A DNA stretch of 64,000 nt from Chitinophagales bacterium (GCA_041392475.1 JAWKLZ010000001.1:1054001-1118000); one strand, 5' to 3'. Shown: positions 1-9,178, numbered from the stretch's first letter. The notes: generated from the letters alone by a model not told the origin. Program-made: numbers and translations.

Positions 1-1
1 A

Positions 2-1333
2 AATTCTGATAATGTAACAGAGAGAATTAAAGAACTAAAACTATTCAATAACAATATAGGGAAGCCTGTAGCATTCAAATCTTTATTAGTCAATCACCCC
101 AATAGTTATTTAGATACTTTCAGCATATCAACCATAGAGTTTGACGATCAACTAAAAACGTTTTTATTAGACAACAATAAAGAGATTTATCAAAATATTG
201 TTCACCTCTTTTGGTTTGATATATTGGAGTACATTTCGAGAAATAGCAGCAAGGTAAAAGAGGTTGTTTCCGAAATAACTGCCTTATATGAAGATAGCAG
301 TTGGACAGAAAAACAGCAAAATTTATTATTCAATCAAGGTTTAATAATTTATGAAACAGTAGTACAAAAATCAGAAAATATTTTTTTCAATAAAGCATTG
401 TGCTCATTGTCAGACGAAGTTTTTACAAAGGTACAAGCAATTAGTTTTAGGTTTTATGGGCTTCATATTCCTGATAAATATTTAATAAGCCACTTGGATG
501 AAGTACCGTTGTCATATTCTTCGAGGACCAATATTAATTATACTATTCCAAATAAAGAGGTATCAATTGATGAAATAAATGATCTAATGCTTTTTTCATC
601 ATATTGTGACGTAGATTTTTTTGAAAAGAATAGTATTATTTTTAAAGACAATCAATATCTAATTGATAGTACATCAGGCTTAAAACAATTTAGCACTTCT
701 AAGACCAGTATTGTAAGTTATATTTCTAAGCACCACCCCAATCAGTTCGTATTAATTCCAGAAGGAATAAACATTGAAAATGGAAAAATCCAATTAACTG
801 ATTCTGCATTGGTTGTTCATTTAATTGAATTATTTGGTAAAGAATCTATTGAGCAGGAATTAGATTTAATTGAAATTGTTTTAAATGAAAGGTACGATGA
901 TAAGAAAGCTTTATTAAACAAATTAACTTATCTAAAGTTAGATACCACTTGGGTTGAAGTACGACAAAATGAACTTTACCTAAAATTATTAAATGATGTC
1001 GTCATTGATAATTTAACTTCCGAAGAACTATCAAGCATTCAGGATAAACTGTTAATTTATGAAAATGATGTTGAAATAATTATTGGAAATATTGATAGTG
1101 CTCAAGATACTGTTGAGGTAAAAAGAGGTGATAGTACAATATATCTTTCACAATCGCAAATACTAAACTTAGAGAATGCTGATACGATTAAACTAATACA
1201 AGGTTTTCACGATGCAGCTTTAATTAGAATTCTCATAAATCCTACAAATGCGGATAAATTATTTAAAATTTCAAAAGTTGGCATTTCTGATGAATTGAAA
1301 AATAAGTTCATTAAGTGTTTGACAAACAATTAA
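2..1333 (+). CDS. 5'-truncated large protein, N-terminal part of an ATPase/helicase (ends at an in-frame TAA)
   Basis: The reading frame is already open at base 2, so the gene begins outside the window; a TTG at 224 is only an internal codon. About 443 residues are visible. They are AT-rich in coding, lysine/asparagine/isoleucine-rich, and have no motif I can name with certainty; the helical, repeat-poor texture resembles the middle of very large sacsin-like ATPase proteins. The frame stops at TAA 1331-1333, but the same frame stays open from 1334 straight into the helicase that follows, with no other stop for 95 codons before that protein's first ATG. The simplest reading is that this is the upstream half of one giant protein broken by a nonsense codon. 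Function unknown; confident that it is coding. Confidence 0.75.
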   Translation, partial: NSDNVTERIKELKLFNNNIGKPVAFKSLLVNHPNSYLDTFSISTIEFDDQLKTFLLDNNKEIYQNIVHLFWFDILEYISRNSSKVKEVVSEITALYEDSSWTEKQQNLLFNQGLIIYETVVQKSENIFFNKALCSLSDEVFTKVQAISFRFYGLHIPDKYLISHLDEVPLSYSSRTNINYTIPNKEVSIDEINDLMLFSSYCDVDFFEKNSIIFKDNQYLIDSTSGLKQFSTSKTSIVSYISKHHPNQFVLIPEGINIENGKIQLTDSALVVHLIELFGKESIEQELDLIEIVLNERYDDKKALLNKLTYLKLDTTWVEVRQNELYLKLLNDVVIDNLTSEELSSIQDKLLIYENDVEIIIGNIDSAQDTVEVKRGDSTIYLSQSQILNLENADTIKLIQGFHDAALIRILINPTNADKLFKISKVGISDELKNKFIKCLTNN

Positions 1334-1618
1334 ATAGAAAATAGTCACCAATTAATTTTTGTTTGTCTTTCAGACAAGTTTGACAAAAATAAAATTGGAG
1401 ACTTTAAATTACTCTCACAAGACAACAAATGGCGTAGTTTCAAAGGATCATTAATTATTTATACTAACCAAAACTTAAAAAATATAAATCTCGCTTATTT
1501 AATCAATGAAAAATATATTAATCTCCAAGACTTACTTCATCTATCTGATTTAGAAGCCTTCAATTTTGGTGAAAATGAAGATGATGTTATTGCTCCTAAA
1601 TTTTTATTTGTAAAAGGG

Positions 1619-4600
1619 ATGAATCCCAAATTATTGTCTGGAGACGGTGAGCTGACTGAAAAATTAGATTACTTGTATAATGGATGGGAAAACCTTCCAC
1701 GCAACATAAGAGAATACAAAAGAAATGCAGAATGGGCGATTTTTTTAAGACTAATTCCTTCTCAATTCGTCTTAAATGGAATACATACAGAAAATGAAGT
1801 ACTGCCTGATAAATTTATAAATTGGTGTCAAAAAGATGAAGCGAAACAAGAGTTCTTAAAGGCTTTAGGGGTAAATGTAGATGAAAGTTATATAGAATCA
1901 ATTAGGTTATTCCTTCTAAAAGAAAAAAATAGTAATCCAAGCAAAATAGATGTTCTAAAATTCAATGCCACACTTCTCTTTAATACATTAAATGGTTTGG
2001 CAGGTGATTTTGCAACTTTAAATAAATCTCCATTTATTTATTCTGGGATTAAGCATTTAGCCCAACTTCAAGAAATTGAAAAAATCATTATTCACTTAAT
2101 TGAGGATAGTATCGAGTGTCCATTGCTTGTATATTACGATGTAGACTCTTATAAATTAGTAAAACAAGAGGACATTTCATTGAATCGTATAGATGAAACC
2201 ATTCATGCTAAACTAAAAGAGAATAAAACCAACAATCTAAATTTAGTTTACTTGGATTATTACGTTGTAAAAGATTCGTTGCTGCGGAATGAAAAAATTA
2301 AAGCTAATATTGCTGAACTTATTTTTGAAAAAGAGTTTAAAACATCGTTAAATTCTGAATTGCACGATGAACCGTTTTATCATAATTGGAGTAAACAAAA
2401 CAATGTAATTCTGATAAAAGAAGATGAAATAAAATTCAATATTTATGTTAACAATAAAAATGGAAAACAAAACATTGGAACAATAGTAGATGGTTGTTAT
2501 TGTAAATCGGTAAATTCTGAAGGTATTACAATTGTTAATTATTCTAAGCATATTCATTTAGATGGGCTTAAATCGAATTTATTAAGGGATTCTAATCCAC
2601 TTGAACCTTTATTAAGTGATTTAATTTCCAAAAGGGATTCAATGCTGGCAAGTTTTTATAATACTTTAAATTCGGCAAATAAAGATACTGTAAGTGATGA
2701 AAGTCTTCAAGTACTTCAAGAAGCATTGAATAAAGAAAACCTCAAGCAAGAACGTCAAGTATTAATAAGTACTATTAAAGAAAATGCAAAGTACTCTTAT
2801 ACTTGGTTTATTTCTTATTTAGAATATCTTCTAACCTTCGCAAATAATACATCAGATAACAATAAGCAAAAAACAATTCGTTTTCATAGCATTAAAAGGC
2901 AAGTGGTAAATAACTTACTTTCAAACAAGTATTTTTTGCTTTGTGGTGCGAGTTCATACATCAGTGATTCTATTGAAGATGTTAGTGATTTTCGGTTATC
3001 TGGTTTATTGAAAAACAGGAAGCCATTTGTTTTAGATGTTGAAGGTGCTCAAAAACAAGGGCAAGATTTATTGATATTTTGTCCCAATGGCATTAGTAAG
3101 GAAATATCTGAAAATTTCGATGCAATCTTTCAACTTGAAATCACTTTTATACCACAGATAGATTTATTGAAAGAACTTAAAAATGCGTTGGCAAATAGAA
3201 ACAATATTGATATTTGGGACGATATAAATTCCATTTTACCAAATCTTCATTTTATTTATGGTCCTCCAGGCACTGGCAAAACAACTACTTTATGTAGTAA
3301 AATCTTAGACGAAGTAAAACAAAATCCTAATGCGAAGTATCTATTCTTAACTCCAACGAATAAAGCAGCAGATGTTTTGTGTAAGAAGTTATTAAAACCG
3401 TCCAATTCTAAAGAGGATATTATAGCTTCTAAAATCGAAGCACTAAAACAAGATGATAATTACTTGGCAGTTTACAGAATTGGCAAGCCAACTGACCCAG
3501 AAATTGAATCCTTAGAATTGGACATTTATCAAGATTCGGTTCAAGATAGCTTAATTAATAGCGCTAATGTCCTTGCGATGACTATACATAGGCTGCCATA
3601 CACTAAAGTATTTGATTCAAATGATGATAGTGAAATCAAACTTTTTAAACTTGAAAATCATTGGGACTATATAGTATTTGATGAAGCCTCAATGATTAAT
3701 CTTCCCTATATCGTATTTGCGATTCTTTCGATTTCTAAATTTAGTCCTAATGCTAAATTTATTATTGCAGGTGACCCAAAGCAAATCCCACCTGTAGTAG
3801 ATGTAAATGATAAAGAATTAGAGGAGTTAGACATTAAAGACGAGAATATTTATTCAATGATGAATATTAAGAGTTTTAATGAAACAGAGAAAGTACTTAG
3901 GAAAAATGATTCAATCGAAAATTTAAAAGTACAATATCGAAGTGTTAAAAATATAGGACAGCTATTTAGCGAACTTTCTTATGGAAAGCTATTGAAGCAT
4001 CATAGAGAAACAACGAATAACACTCCCAAACAATTACCTGACGATTTTCAGAAATTAGTAAGCAACAATGTAATGTTTATTGATATTCCACTTAATAATG
4101 AAGATTCTATTTACAAAATCAGACAATTATTTTATAGCTCATATCATATTTACAGTGCAATCCTCTTAAGTGAGATAATTAAATATTTTGATACTACTCT
4201 TAATGAAAGAGAAAGTTGGTCAATAGGATTAATTGCACCTTATAAAGCCCAAGCTGTTATGATGAACAAACTAATTGCGTCTTTTGGTATTTCTGATAAA
4301 ATAAAAATTTATGCAGACACTGTTCATGGTTTTCAAGGTGATGAATGTGATATTGTGTTTTTTATTTCAAACCCAAATAGTTATAGATACACAGGTCATC
4401 CTAAATGTTTGCTTTCTAAAGAGTATATCTATAATGTAGCAATTAGTCGTGCCAAAGATTATCTGATAATATTGCATCCATTTTCTGAAATTTCTGACAA
4501 CCCTTTTATTAATAAAATAAAGAACTCTTATTCTTCAAACTTTGGAAATCCATTTATAAAAAAAGCATCAGAACTTGAAAGAATTCTATTCAATAACGAT

Positions 4601-4726
4601 TCATTTATTTATGATAACAGCTACATTACTGGACATGACACGGTGAATGTTTTTGGGCAGTTAGAAAAGAAGTATTTTATTAAAGCAAATCCAAGTGCAA
4701 TAGATATTCAATTAAGAAAATTATAG
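1619..4726 (+). CDS. Superfamily 1 (Upf1-like, AAA_11/AAA_12) helicase, probably the C-terminal part of the preceding gene
   Basis: A 1035-aa ATP-dependent nucleic-acid helicase. Visible motifs: Walker A GPPGTGKTT near residues 548-556, Walker B DEAS near 687, GDPKQIPP (motif III) near 718, QYRS (motif IV), VHGFQGDE (motif V) near 902, and NVAISRAKD (motif VI) near 938-946. The first roughly 500 residues precede the helicase core and are unrecognised. The frame upstream (1334-1618) is open, has protein-like composition and lacks any ATG, GTG or TTG, which suggests that the ATG at 1619 is only the first available start after a nonsense codon at 1331. Such large ATPase-plus-helicase proteins often sit in defence or mobile regions of bacteria, but nothing here proves that role. 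The AT-rich codon use differs from genes after 6 kb. Confidence 0.85.
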   Translation: MNPKLLSGDGELTEKLDYLYNGWENLPRNIREYKRNAEWAIFLRLIPSQFVLNGIHTENEVLPDKFINWCQKDEAKQEFLKALGVNVDESYIESIRLFLLKEKNSNPSKIDVLKFNATLLFNTLNGLAGDFATLNKSPFIYSGIKHLAQLQEIEKIIIHLIEDSIECPLLVYYDVDSYKLVKQEDISLNRIDETIHAKLKENKTNNLNLVYLDYYVVKDSLLRNEKIKANIAELIFEKEFKTSLNSELHDEPFYHNWSKQNNVILIKEDEIKFNIYVNNKNGKQNIGTIVDGCYCKSVNSEGITIVNYSKHIHLDGLKSNLLRDSNPLEPLLSDLISKRDSMLASFYNTLNSANKDTVSDESLQVLQEALNKENLKQERQVLISTIKENAKYSYTWFISYLEYLLTFANNTSDNNKQKTIRFHSIKRQVVNNLLSNKYFLLCGASSYISDSIEDVSDFRLSGLLKNRKPFVLDVEGAQKQGQDLLIFCPNGISKEISENFDAIFQLEITFIPQIDLLKELKNALANRNNIDIWDDINSILPNLHFIYGPPGTGKTTTLCSKILDEVKQNPNAKYLFLTPTNKAADVLCKKLLKPSNSKEDIIASKIEALKQDDNYLAVYRIGKPTDPEIESLELDIYQDSVQDSLINSANVLAMTIHRLPYTKVFDSNDDSEIKLFKLENHWDYIVFDEASMINLPYIVFAILSISKFSPNAKFIIAGDPKQIPPVVDVNDKELEELDIKDENIYSMMNIKSFNETEKVLRKNDSIENLKVQYRSVKNIGQLFSELSYGKLLKHHRETTNNTPKQLPDDFQKLVSNNVMFIDIPLNNEDSIYKIRQLFYSSYHIYSAILLSEIIKYFDTTLNERESWSIGLIAPYKAQAVMMNKLIASFGISDKIKIYADTVHGFQGDECDIVFFISNPNSYRYTGHPKCLLSKEYIYNVAISRAKDYLIILHPFSEISDNPFINKIKNSYSSNFGNPFIKKASELERILFNNDSFIYDNSYITGHDTVNVFGQLEKKYFIKANPSAIDIQLRKL

Positions 4727-4794
4727 AAAGTAATTATGATACTTAGCAACGACAATTAAATACAGGGGCAATTTAGGTTCAAACCAAATCACCA

Positions 4795-4956
4795 ATGTAT
4801 GTATTGGAATATTTGATCTCATACGAATTGGTTTATCTAATGGAAAGCAACCAAACACCTAAATTCTGGAATATTCTATCCATTCAAATAACGAATTATG
4901 AAAAAGCGAAAAAATGGCTAAAAGAAAAAGGTCAGGTATTAGAAGTAGATTTTTAA
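4795..4956 (+). CDS. possible small ORF, 53 aa, unrecognised (perhaps a gene remnant)
   Basis: ATG at 4795 opens a 53-codon frame ending in TAA at 4954-4956. The C-terminal half is lysine-rich and amphipathic (NYEKAKKWLKEKG), like the end of a helical bacterial protein, while the N-terminal half is nondescript. It lies alone in the 607-nt stretch after the helicase. It may be the eroded tail of a deleted gene. I do not recognise a family. Confidence 0.25.
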   Translation: MYVLEYLISYELVYLMESNQTPKFWNILSIQITNYEKAKKWLKEKGQVLEVDF

Positions 4957-5116
4957 GAGTTCTACGAAATGTATCCAAGACAATTTGTGCGGAAGCTCCG
5001 CACATTATGGATATTACAAATAAAACTGCCTCATTCGTTGTAAATTACTTCGGCTAAAACCATTATCAATGGTCGAGGTTAAATCTTTGATTACTATGGT
5101 TGTTAAATACTGACAA

Positions 5117-5178
5117 TGTTTCACTTATCAAAAACTTTGTCAACAGTCGAAGACTTTGACAACAGTTGGAGTGGTAGT
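5117..5178 (+). repeat. partial copy of the stem-loop repeat family (copy 1)
   Basis: Contains TTTCACTTATC followed by ACTTTGTCAACAGTCG and AGACTTTGACAACAGTTG, the same word order found at 5930-5970. It lacks the GTGAAACACC stem part. The rest of 4957-5333 shows no gene. Confidence 0.6.
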
Positions 5179-5333
5179 GACTTCAATTAATGTATAAAGA
5201 ATAACCAGACCCAGACCAAGCGATATAAAAATACCGCAATATCCGACAAAATCCACCCGAATCCGTCCATATTTTCGCAAATCAGTTGTATATTGGATTT
5301 AACTAACAATCAAAAAACCTGTAAACAAACAAA

Positions 5334-5651
5334 ATGAGCGAATTAAACAATAAACACGATTATATTATCTTCGACAACGACGATGAATCTTACCTAAAAT
5401 GGATGGACGACAACCCCGATGGATACGTTCTAAACATAGATAGAGCTAAAACCCCTAGGAAATACATGATTCATAAATCGAACTGTAGCCATATTGCAGA
5501 ATTTGAAGAAAAAAGGCAAGAGAGTCATTCATATACAATCAACATGTTGAAAGTGGTTTCTAAAGACCACAAGCCACTTGTCCATTACTGTAAAGGGGTA
5601 AGAAAAATAAACAGCAGAATCAATATTCCTGAATGTGGTGATTGCCTATAG
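5334..5651 (+). CDS. conserved-looking hypothetical protein, 105 aa, Cys/His-containing
   Basis: A soluble, acidic 105-residue protein without a signal peptide. The centre reads KYMIHKSNCSHI, and further cysteines lie near the C-terminus (HYCKG and PECGDC), so a small zinc-binding site is possible. The first 40 residues are rich in Asp/Asn with a WMDDNPDGYVLN segment that resembles short proteins found next to restriction or HNH-nuclease genes; that resemblance is from memory and weak. It stands alone between two repeat-rich intergenic stretches in the AT-rich segment, which suggests accessory DNA. The ATG is preceded by an A-rich leader typical of this genome. Function unknown. Confidence 0.6.
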   Translation: MSELNNKHDYIIFDNDDESYLKWMDDNPDGYVLNIDRAKTPRKYMIHKSNCSHIAEFEEKRQESHSYTINMLKVVSKDHKPLVHYCKGVRKINSRINIPECGDCL

Positions 5652-5795
5652 GAGATTGATTTTTTTAATCATTTACAAAAGCTTCAACAAACAATACCAA
5701 TGACAAGCGGTATTCTAAGAAAACAGTGAGTGAAAAACTCAACAACGTTTGTAAAACTTGTCGACGTTTGAACGACCTTGAAGTGGACCAAAAAC

Positions 5796-6028
5796 CTGAA
5801 ACACCTAACCCCATGACTATCAACAACAAAGATGTTTCAACCTATTAGAAACAGATAGGACTCTTATTTGGGGTGAAACACCTAATATTTTGATTTCCAA
5901 CAATTAAGGTGTTTCACTCAAACGAACGAAAACTTTGTCAACAGTCGCAGACTTTGACAACAGTTGAAGTGGCATCCGTTCAACTGTTGTTAGGGTTTCC
6001 AACCGCTTACAAAGTTTCACTTATCGAG
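5796..6028 (+). repeat. stacked stem-loop repeat element (copy 2)
   Basis: Two stems are visible. GTGAAACACCT (5873-5883) pairs perfectly with AGGTGTTTCAC (5907-5917). ACAACAGTTGAA (5957-5968) pairs perfectly with TTCAACTGTTGT (5979-5990). The preceding part (ctgaaacacctaac, tagaaacagataggactc) and the following part (gtttccaaccgcttacaaagtttcac) reappear in similar form at 20547-20785. The stretch 5652-6187 has no gene. Confidence 0.75.
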
Positions 6029-6187
6029 CGGAATACCTATTTTTAATGATAATTGTTTGATTATCAACAGATAAACTCGTATATTGTGTATTCAAACCTA
6101 CCTGGGTAAAACTTCCAAACCAAGCCAACACAATACTCCCAAAACCTTTCATCTTTATTTATTCATTACTCATTAAATATTTTTACC

Positions 6188-6715
6188 ATGAAACTGATGT
6201 TTTTCGTGTGGATGGCAGTAGGGCTATGCTTGTGTCCTCCACCATCTGCTGCTGTATCCGTGGAGGTAGCTGCCAAGGGCGTAAAGTCCTTACAGACAAA
6301 GCAAATACCCGATTGGGACTACTCAAAGGAGGTGTTCCGAAGTTTGAAGTATTTTCGATGTGAAGAATTCAATAGTCCTGATGTGGGGCGGGGTTGTGAG
6401 CGCATGGACTGGGAATTTTTGTATTTATTGGAGCAGGCTCGTGAGAGGGCGCAAATTCCGTTTGTGGTGTCGGGTGGTTTTCGCACGAAGGCGCACAATG
6501 CGGCTGTGGGGGGCGTGACGAATAGCTGTCATTTGTATGGCTACTGTGCGGATATTCGGGTGAGCAACGCTTCTGAACGCTACAAAATCGTTGAGGCGGC
6601 GATCTATGTCGGTATTCCCCGTATAGGAGTGTATTCTCAACACATTCATCTGTGTGCCGACCCTGCTAAGGCGCAACACATTTTGTGGATGGGTGAATAC
6701 AAACAAAAGTCATGA
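6188..6715 (+). CDS. secreted M15-family (M15A) peptidase, peptidoglycan D,D-carboxypeptidase/endolysin-like
   Basis: A 175-aa protein with an N-terminal hydrophobic leader (residues 1-22). The M15A signature is clear: GGFRT, then SCHLYGYCADI supplying the His and Asp zinc ligands, then QHIHLCAD with the second His pair. Family members cleave D-Ala-containing peptide bonds of peptidoglycan and are found as carboxypeptidases or as phage-type endolysins. Its stop overlaps the next start by four bases (ATGA at 6712), so the two are translationally coupled. It heads a small cluster with a lipoprotein, a KTSC protein and a coiled-coil protein. A housekeeping cell-wall role or a leftover phage lysis module are both possible. 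Confidence 0.85.
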   Translation: MKLMFFVWMAVGLCLCPPPSAAVSVEVAAKGVKSLQTKQIPDWDYSKEVFRSLKYFRCEEFNSPDVGRGCERMDWEFLYLLEQARERAQIPFVVSGGFRTKAHNAAVGGVTNSCHLYGYCADIRVSNASERYKIVEAAIYVGIPRIGVYSQHIHLCADPAKAQHILWMGEYKQKS

Positions 6716-7017
6716 GTAGGTGCATCTGCTTGTTGGTTTGGGTGCTGCTGCTGAATGCTTGCGCTTTGGGTAAGGAGGTAATTCCTGCTGCTGATAACAC
6801 TAAGGTAAAAAAGGTGGAGAAGCGCAAAGACCGCAATAGGAATGTGAATAGTGTGGTGTTTGACGATTTGGAGTGCATTGATTCGGTGGAGGTTCGATAT
6901 ACGGATAGGTCGAAGGATCGGCAGGGTTTGACGCTTTGGCATGGCTTTGTGGTGGTGGGTTTTTCGGTGCTACTTGTTGGCGGACTTTTTTGGTTTCGCA
7001 GGGAACAAAAAAAGTAG
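6712..7017 (+). CDS. small lipoprotein with C-terminal membrane segment
   Basis: 101 residues: a signal peptide with lipobox LLNAC (Cys at about 16), a basic middle (KKVEKRKDRNR), and a C-terminal hydrophobic span (about 74-94) followed by RREQKK. A lipid anchor plus a transmembrane helix could bridge or double-anchor the protein. The gene overlaps the M15 peptidase stop by four bases. A lipoprotein next to a cell-wall hydrolase recalls spanin pairs of phages, but the size and topology are not diagnostic. No family recognised. Confidence 0.7.
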   Translation: MSRCICLLVWVLLLNACALGKEVIPAADNTKVKKVEKRKDRNRNVNSVVFDDLECIDSVEVRYTDRSKDRQGLTLWHGFVVVGFSVLLVGGLFWFRREQKK

Positions 7018-7082
7018 ATAAAGTGTTAATATTTATAGAATTTATTTGTAGTATTCCTGTATAATTCGTAAATTGCAGTCTC

Positions 7083-7301
7083 ATGACAACACAAAGATTG
7101 GAGGTAGATTCTACGGCTATTTCTGCCATGTCTTATGATGCGGAATTGGCTGTTTTGTCCCTTACTTTTCACAATGGAAGGACTTATTCCTATCGAGCTG
7201 TTCCCACTACTATTTGGACGCAATTGTTGGTGGCGGAATCGGTGGGTACTTACTTCAATGATTTTATCAGAAATCGCTTTGATTATAGCCGAGTGGCATA
7301 A
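7083..7301 (+). CDS. KTSC domain protein
   Basis: 72 residues that fit the KTSC domain over their whole length: S..I..MSYD near the start, L.L.FHNGRTYSYRAVP in the middle, and an A.S.GTYFND.IR.RF.YSR ending. KTSC domains occur as stand-alone small proteins, in phage genomes and at the end of some lysyl-tRNA synthetases; the biochemical role is not established, though nucleic-acid binding has been proposed. It follows the lipoprotein by 65 nt on the same strand. Confidence 0.85.
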   Translation: MTTQRLEVDSTAISAMSYDAELAVLSLTFHNGRTYSYRAVPTTIWTQLLVAESVGTYFNDFIRNRFDYSRVA

Positions 7302-7347
7302 AACAAAACGATGTTTCATTTTTTAACCCTTTAAATTTTTTCGTACT

Positions 7348-7575
7348 ATGGCTACTGAAAAGGAAAAACTGGTTGCTCGTTATCAGAGCAAAATTGCGGA
7401 AGTTCCTACGCATGTATCTGGTAAACAGTCGGTGATTGCCGCACTTCAAAACGAGGCAGACTATGGCACCAATGACTATATGATTGGTCAAGTGGAGGAG
7501 TTGAATCGAGAGATTGACAAACTCAATGACTTGGTACCTGAGTATCAGGAAGTGCTTGACTTGTTGACTGTTTAG
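7348..7575 (+). CDS. small hypothetical coiled-coil protein
   Basis: 75 residues, charged and soluble, with heptad-like spacing in the C-terminal half (VEELNREIDKLNDLVPEY). No signal peptide. It is 46 nt downstream of the KTSC gene and is closed by a strong terminator at 7621, so it is the last gene of the 6188-7575 run. No family recognised. Confidence 0.6.
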   Translation: MATEKEKLVARYQSKIAEVPTHVSGKQSVIAALQNEADYGTNDYMIGQVEELNREIDKLNDLVPEYQEVLDLLTV

Positions 7576-7620
7576 TACAAGGAGTGTTTTGTTTGGCATG
7601 TACCTATTGGTAAGGTTAAG

Positions 7621-7653
7621 GCATCCTATCGTTTGATAGGGTGCTTTTTTTTT
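7621..7653 (+). terminator. rho-independent terminator after the 6188-7575 cluster
   Basis: Stem GCATCCTATC / GATAGGGTGC with a GTTT loop (one G-T pair) followed by nine T residues. Confidence 0.9.
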
Positions 7654-7744
7654 GTTGGAGTGGTGAAATTCGCCGATACATTGGTCATTGGTCGTACTGA
7701 TTGGAGAGTGATTTCTTTTTTATACAAAAAAAATCAAAAAAAAC

Positions 7745-7774
7745 GGTAACGCCCCACAAACAAAAACAGATACT
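7745..7774 (+). promoter_or_regulatory. bipartite promoter-like motif, copy 1
   Basis: GGTAACGC, exactly 15 nt, then AGATACTAA; it ends 34 nt before the ATG at 7809. The same pair of words with the same spacing precedes three more secreted-protein genes. It has the layout of a -35/-10 pair recognised by an ECF sigma factor; that is inference. Confidence 0.65.
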
Positions 7775-7808
7775 AAGGTAATTGAACAACCTAAAATTAT
7801 AGTATCTC

Positions 7809-9158
7809 ATGAAAATCACAACTTGTTTTTTGTTTCTGATATCCATCCTACTCCCTTTCACCATTTCATACGCACAAGAAAGCTACAAGTCCGACACAAT
7901 AGTAGTGGCAGACAGCAGTAAAACAGTGGTTAAAATTACCCAACTCTACGACAAGTTTTTTGAGTTGGAAAACAAAAGTTCCTTACTAACCACCGAAATC
8001 ACTTCAACGGTGACAGGCTTGAAAAGCAACTTTGAAGAAATCTCAGGCACACTTGAAAACCTTCAGAACCAACAAAGTGACTTTGGTAGTGTAGTCGAAA
8101 CGAGCAAAGCCCAACTACAAACTTTGACAGCACAACAGCAGGAAATTTTGGATGCACAAACTGCGAAAATGAAAGGAGAGTTGGAAGAACGTTGCCATCA
8201 GGTTGTCGAAACGGCTGCTTTTATCAAAACCGCCAATGTGAGCCTCAATACTTTGGTCTTGTCCAATGCGCTGACCGACTACCTCAACAAGGTCAGCGAC
8301 CTCAACAATCCTACCAATGAAGATTTGGGTTTTTCCATCACTGAAAAGGTCATACAGATGGTGGAACAGGACATATTCAAAAATGAAAAGAAAGTGGGCG
8401 ACAAAAAGAAAGGCAAATTTTTGGGTGTGGTAAGTAGCCTTATCAACAATCCCATCACCCAAACTTTTACGCTCGGAATGAGTGGCGTAGTGACTGCCTT
8501 GACTGGTGTAGATCAAATGGTGACCAATGCTGCTTTGGAGGAGGACGATGTAAGTGTGGAAGATTTGGAGGCGTTTCGATTGAAGTTGAGGCAGTATGTG
8601 GTGCATTATCAAGCCTTGAGCCACTCCAATACGCAGTTCGAACACAAATTGACGGGCATCAAAACCCGAATTGAAGCCTTGCAGCAGTTGATGGCAAACT
8701 TTGTAGGAGAGCGGGTCAGCACACTCTATGACCAAGGTTTTGCAGAAAGTGATTTGACTTTGACGCAGCTGATTCAAAAAGAATTTGATGTGCGAGACAT
8801 TCAGCAGCACGTTGAAAAATTGAAGGTGGCTTACACCGAAAATGGTGAATTGCAGTATGAGAAAATCTTGGCAGACCAACGCCTTTTTTATCCTGCTTAT
8901 GCACTGAACCAAACCCGATTTATTTTTGATGAAATTGATGCTTTGAGCCAAGAATATGTACTGGCTTTGCAGGAATATCAAACCAATATCGAAGACGTTT
9001 TGACGAAAGCTAAAACGCTGGGCGATGCCGAAAAAATCGATAAAAAAATTGAAGCACTTCGCAGTCAATTGGAAAGCGTAGAAATGGCATTGACCGATGC
9101 GGTGAACATAGCCGATGTGCGGGCGCAGTTTTTTGCTTTGTCGAATGTTGGGAAGTGA
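7809..9158 (+). CDS. secreted helical coiled-coil protein with a central hydrophobic segment (possible alpha-pore-forming-toxin-like protein)
   Basis: 449 aa with a clear signal peptide ending SYAQ (about residue 22). Residues 45-200 and 245-445 are predicted from composition to be long amphipathic helices with many Gln, Leu and Glu. Between them, about residues 203-240, is a Gly/Thr/Val-rich apolar patch (LGVVSSLINNPITQTF, then LGMSGVVTALTGV). Long helices around one buried apolar hairpin is the layout of alpha-pore-forming toxins such as ClyA and Hbl, but it is a shape argument, not a sequence match. The gene shares its upstream motif with the three secreted genes that follow, so it belongs to the same regulated set. 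Alternatives: a periplasmic scaffold or an adhesin stalk. Confidence 0.75.
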   Translation: MKITTCFLFLISILLPFTISYAQESYKSDTIVVADSSKTVVKITQLYDKFFELENKSSLLTTEITSTVTGLKSNFEEISGTLENLQNQQSDFGSVVETSKAQLQTLTAQQQEILDAQTAKMKGELEERCHQVVETAAFIKTANVSLNTLVLSNALTDYLNKVSDLNNPTNEDLGFSITEKVIQMVEQDIFKNEKKVGDKKKGKFLGVVSSLINNPITQTFTLGMSGVVTALTGVDQMVTNAALEEDDVSVEDLEAFRLKLRQYVVHYQALSHSNTQFEHKLTGIKTRIEALQQLMANFVGERVSTLYDQGFAESDLTLTQLIQKEFDVRDIQQHVEKLKVAYTENGELQYEKILADQRLFYPAYALNQTRFIFDEIDALSQEYVLALQEYQTNIEDVLTKAKTLGDAEKIDKKIEALRSQLESVEMALTDAVNIADVRAQFFALSNVGK

Positions 9159-9178
9159 TTTTTTTTTTAAAAAAAATT

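Noticed and set aside
8115..9068. Long antisense frame over the 7809 gene
   Set aside because: It lies wholly opposite a clear coding gene with a signal peptide and has no recognisable domains; it is a shadow frame.
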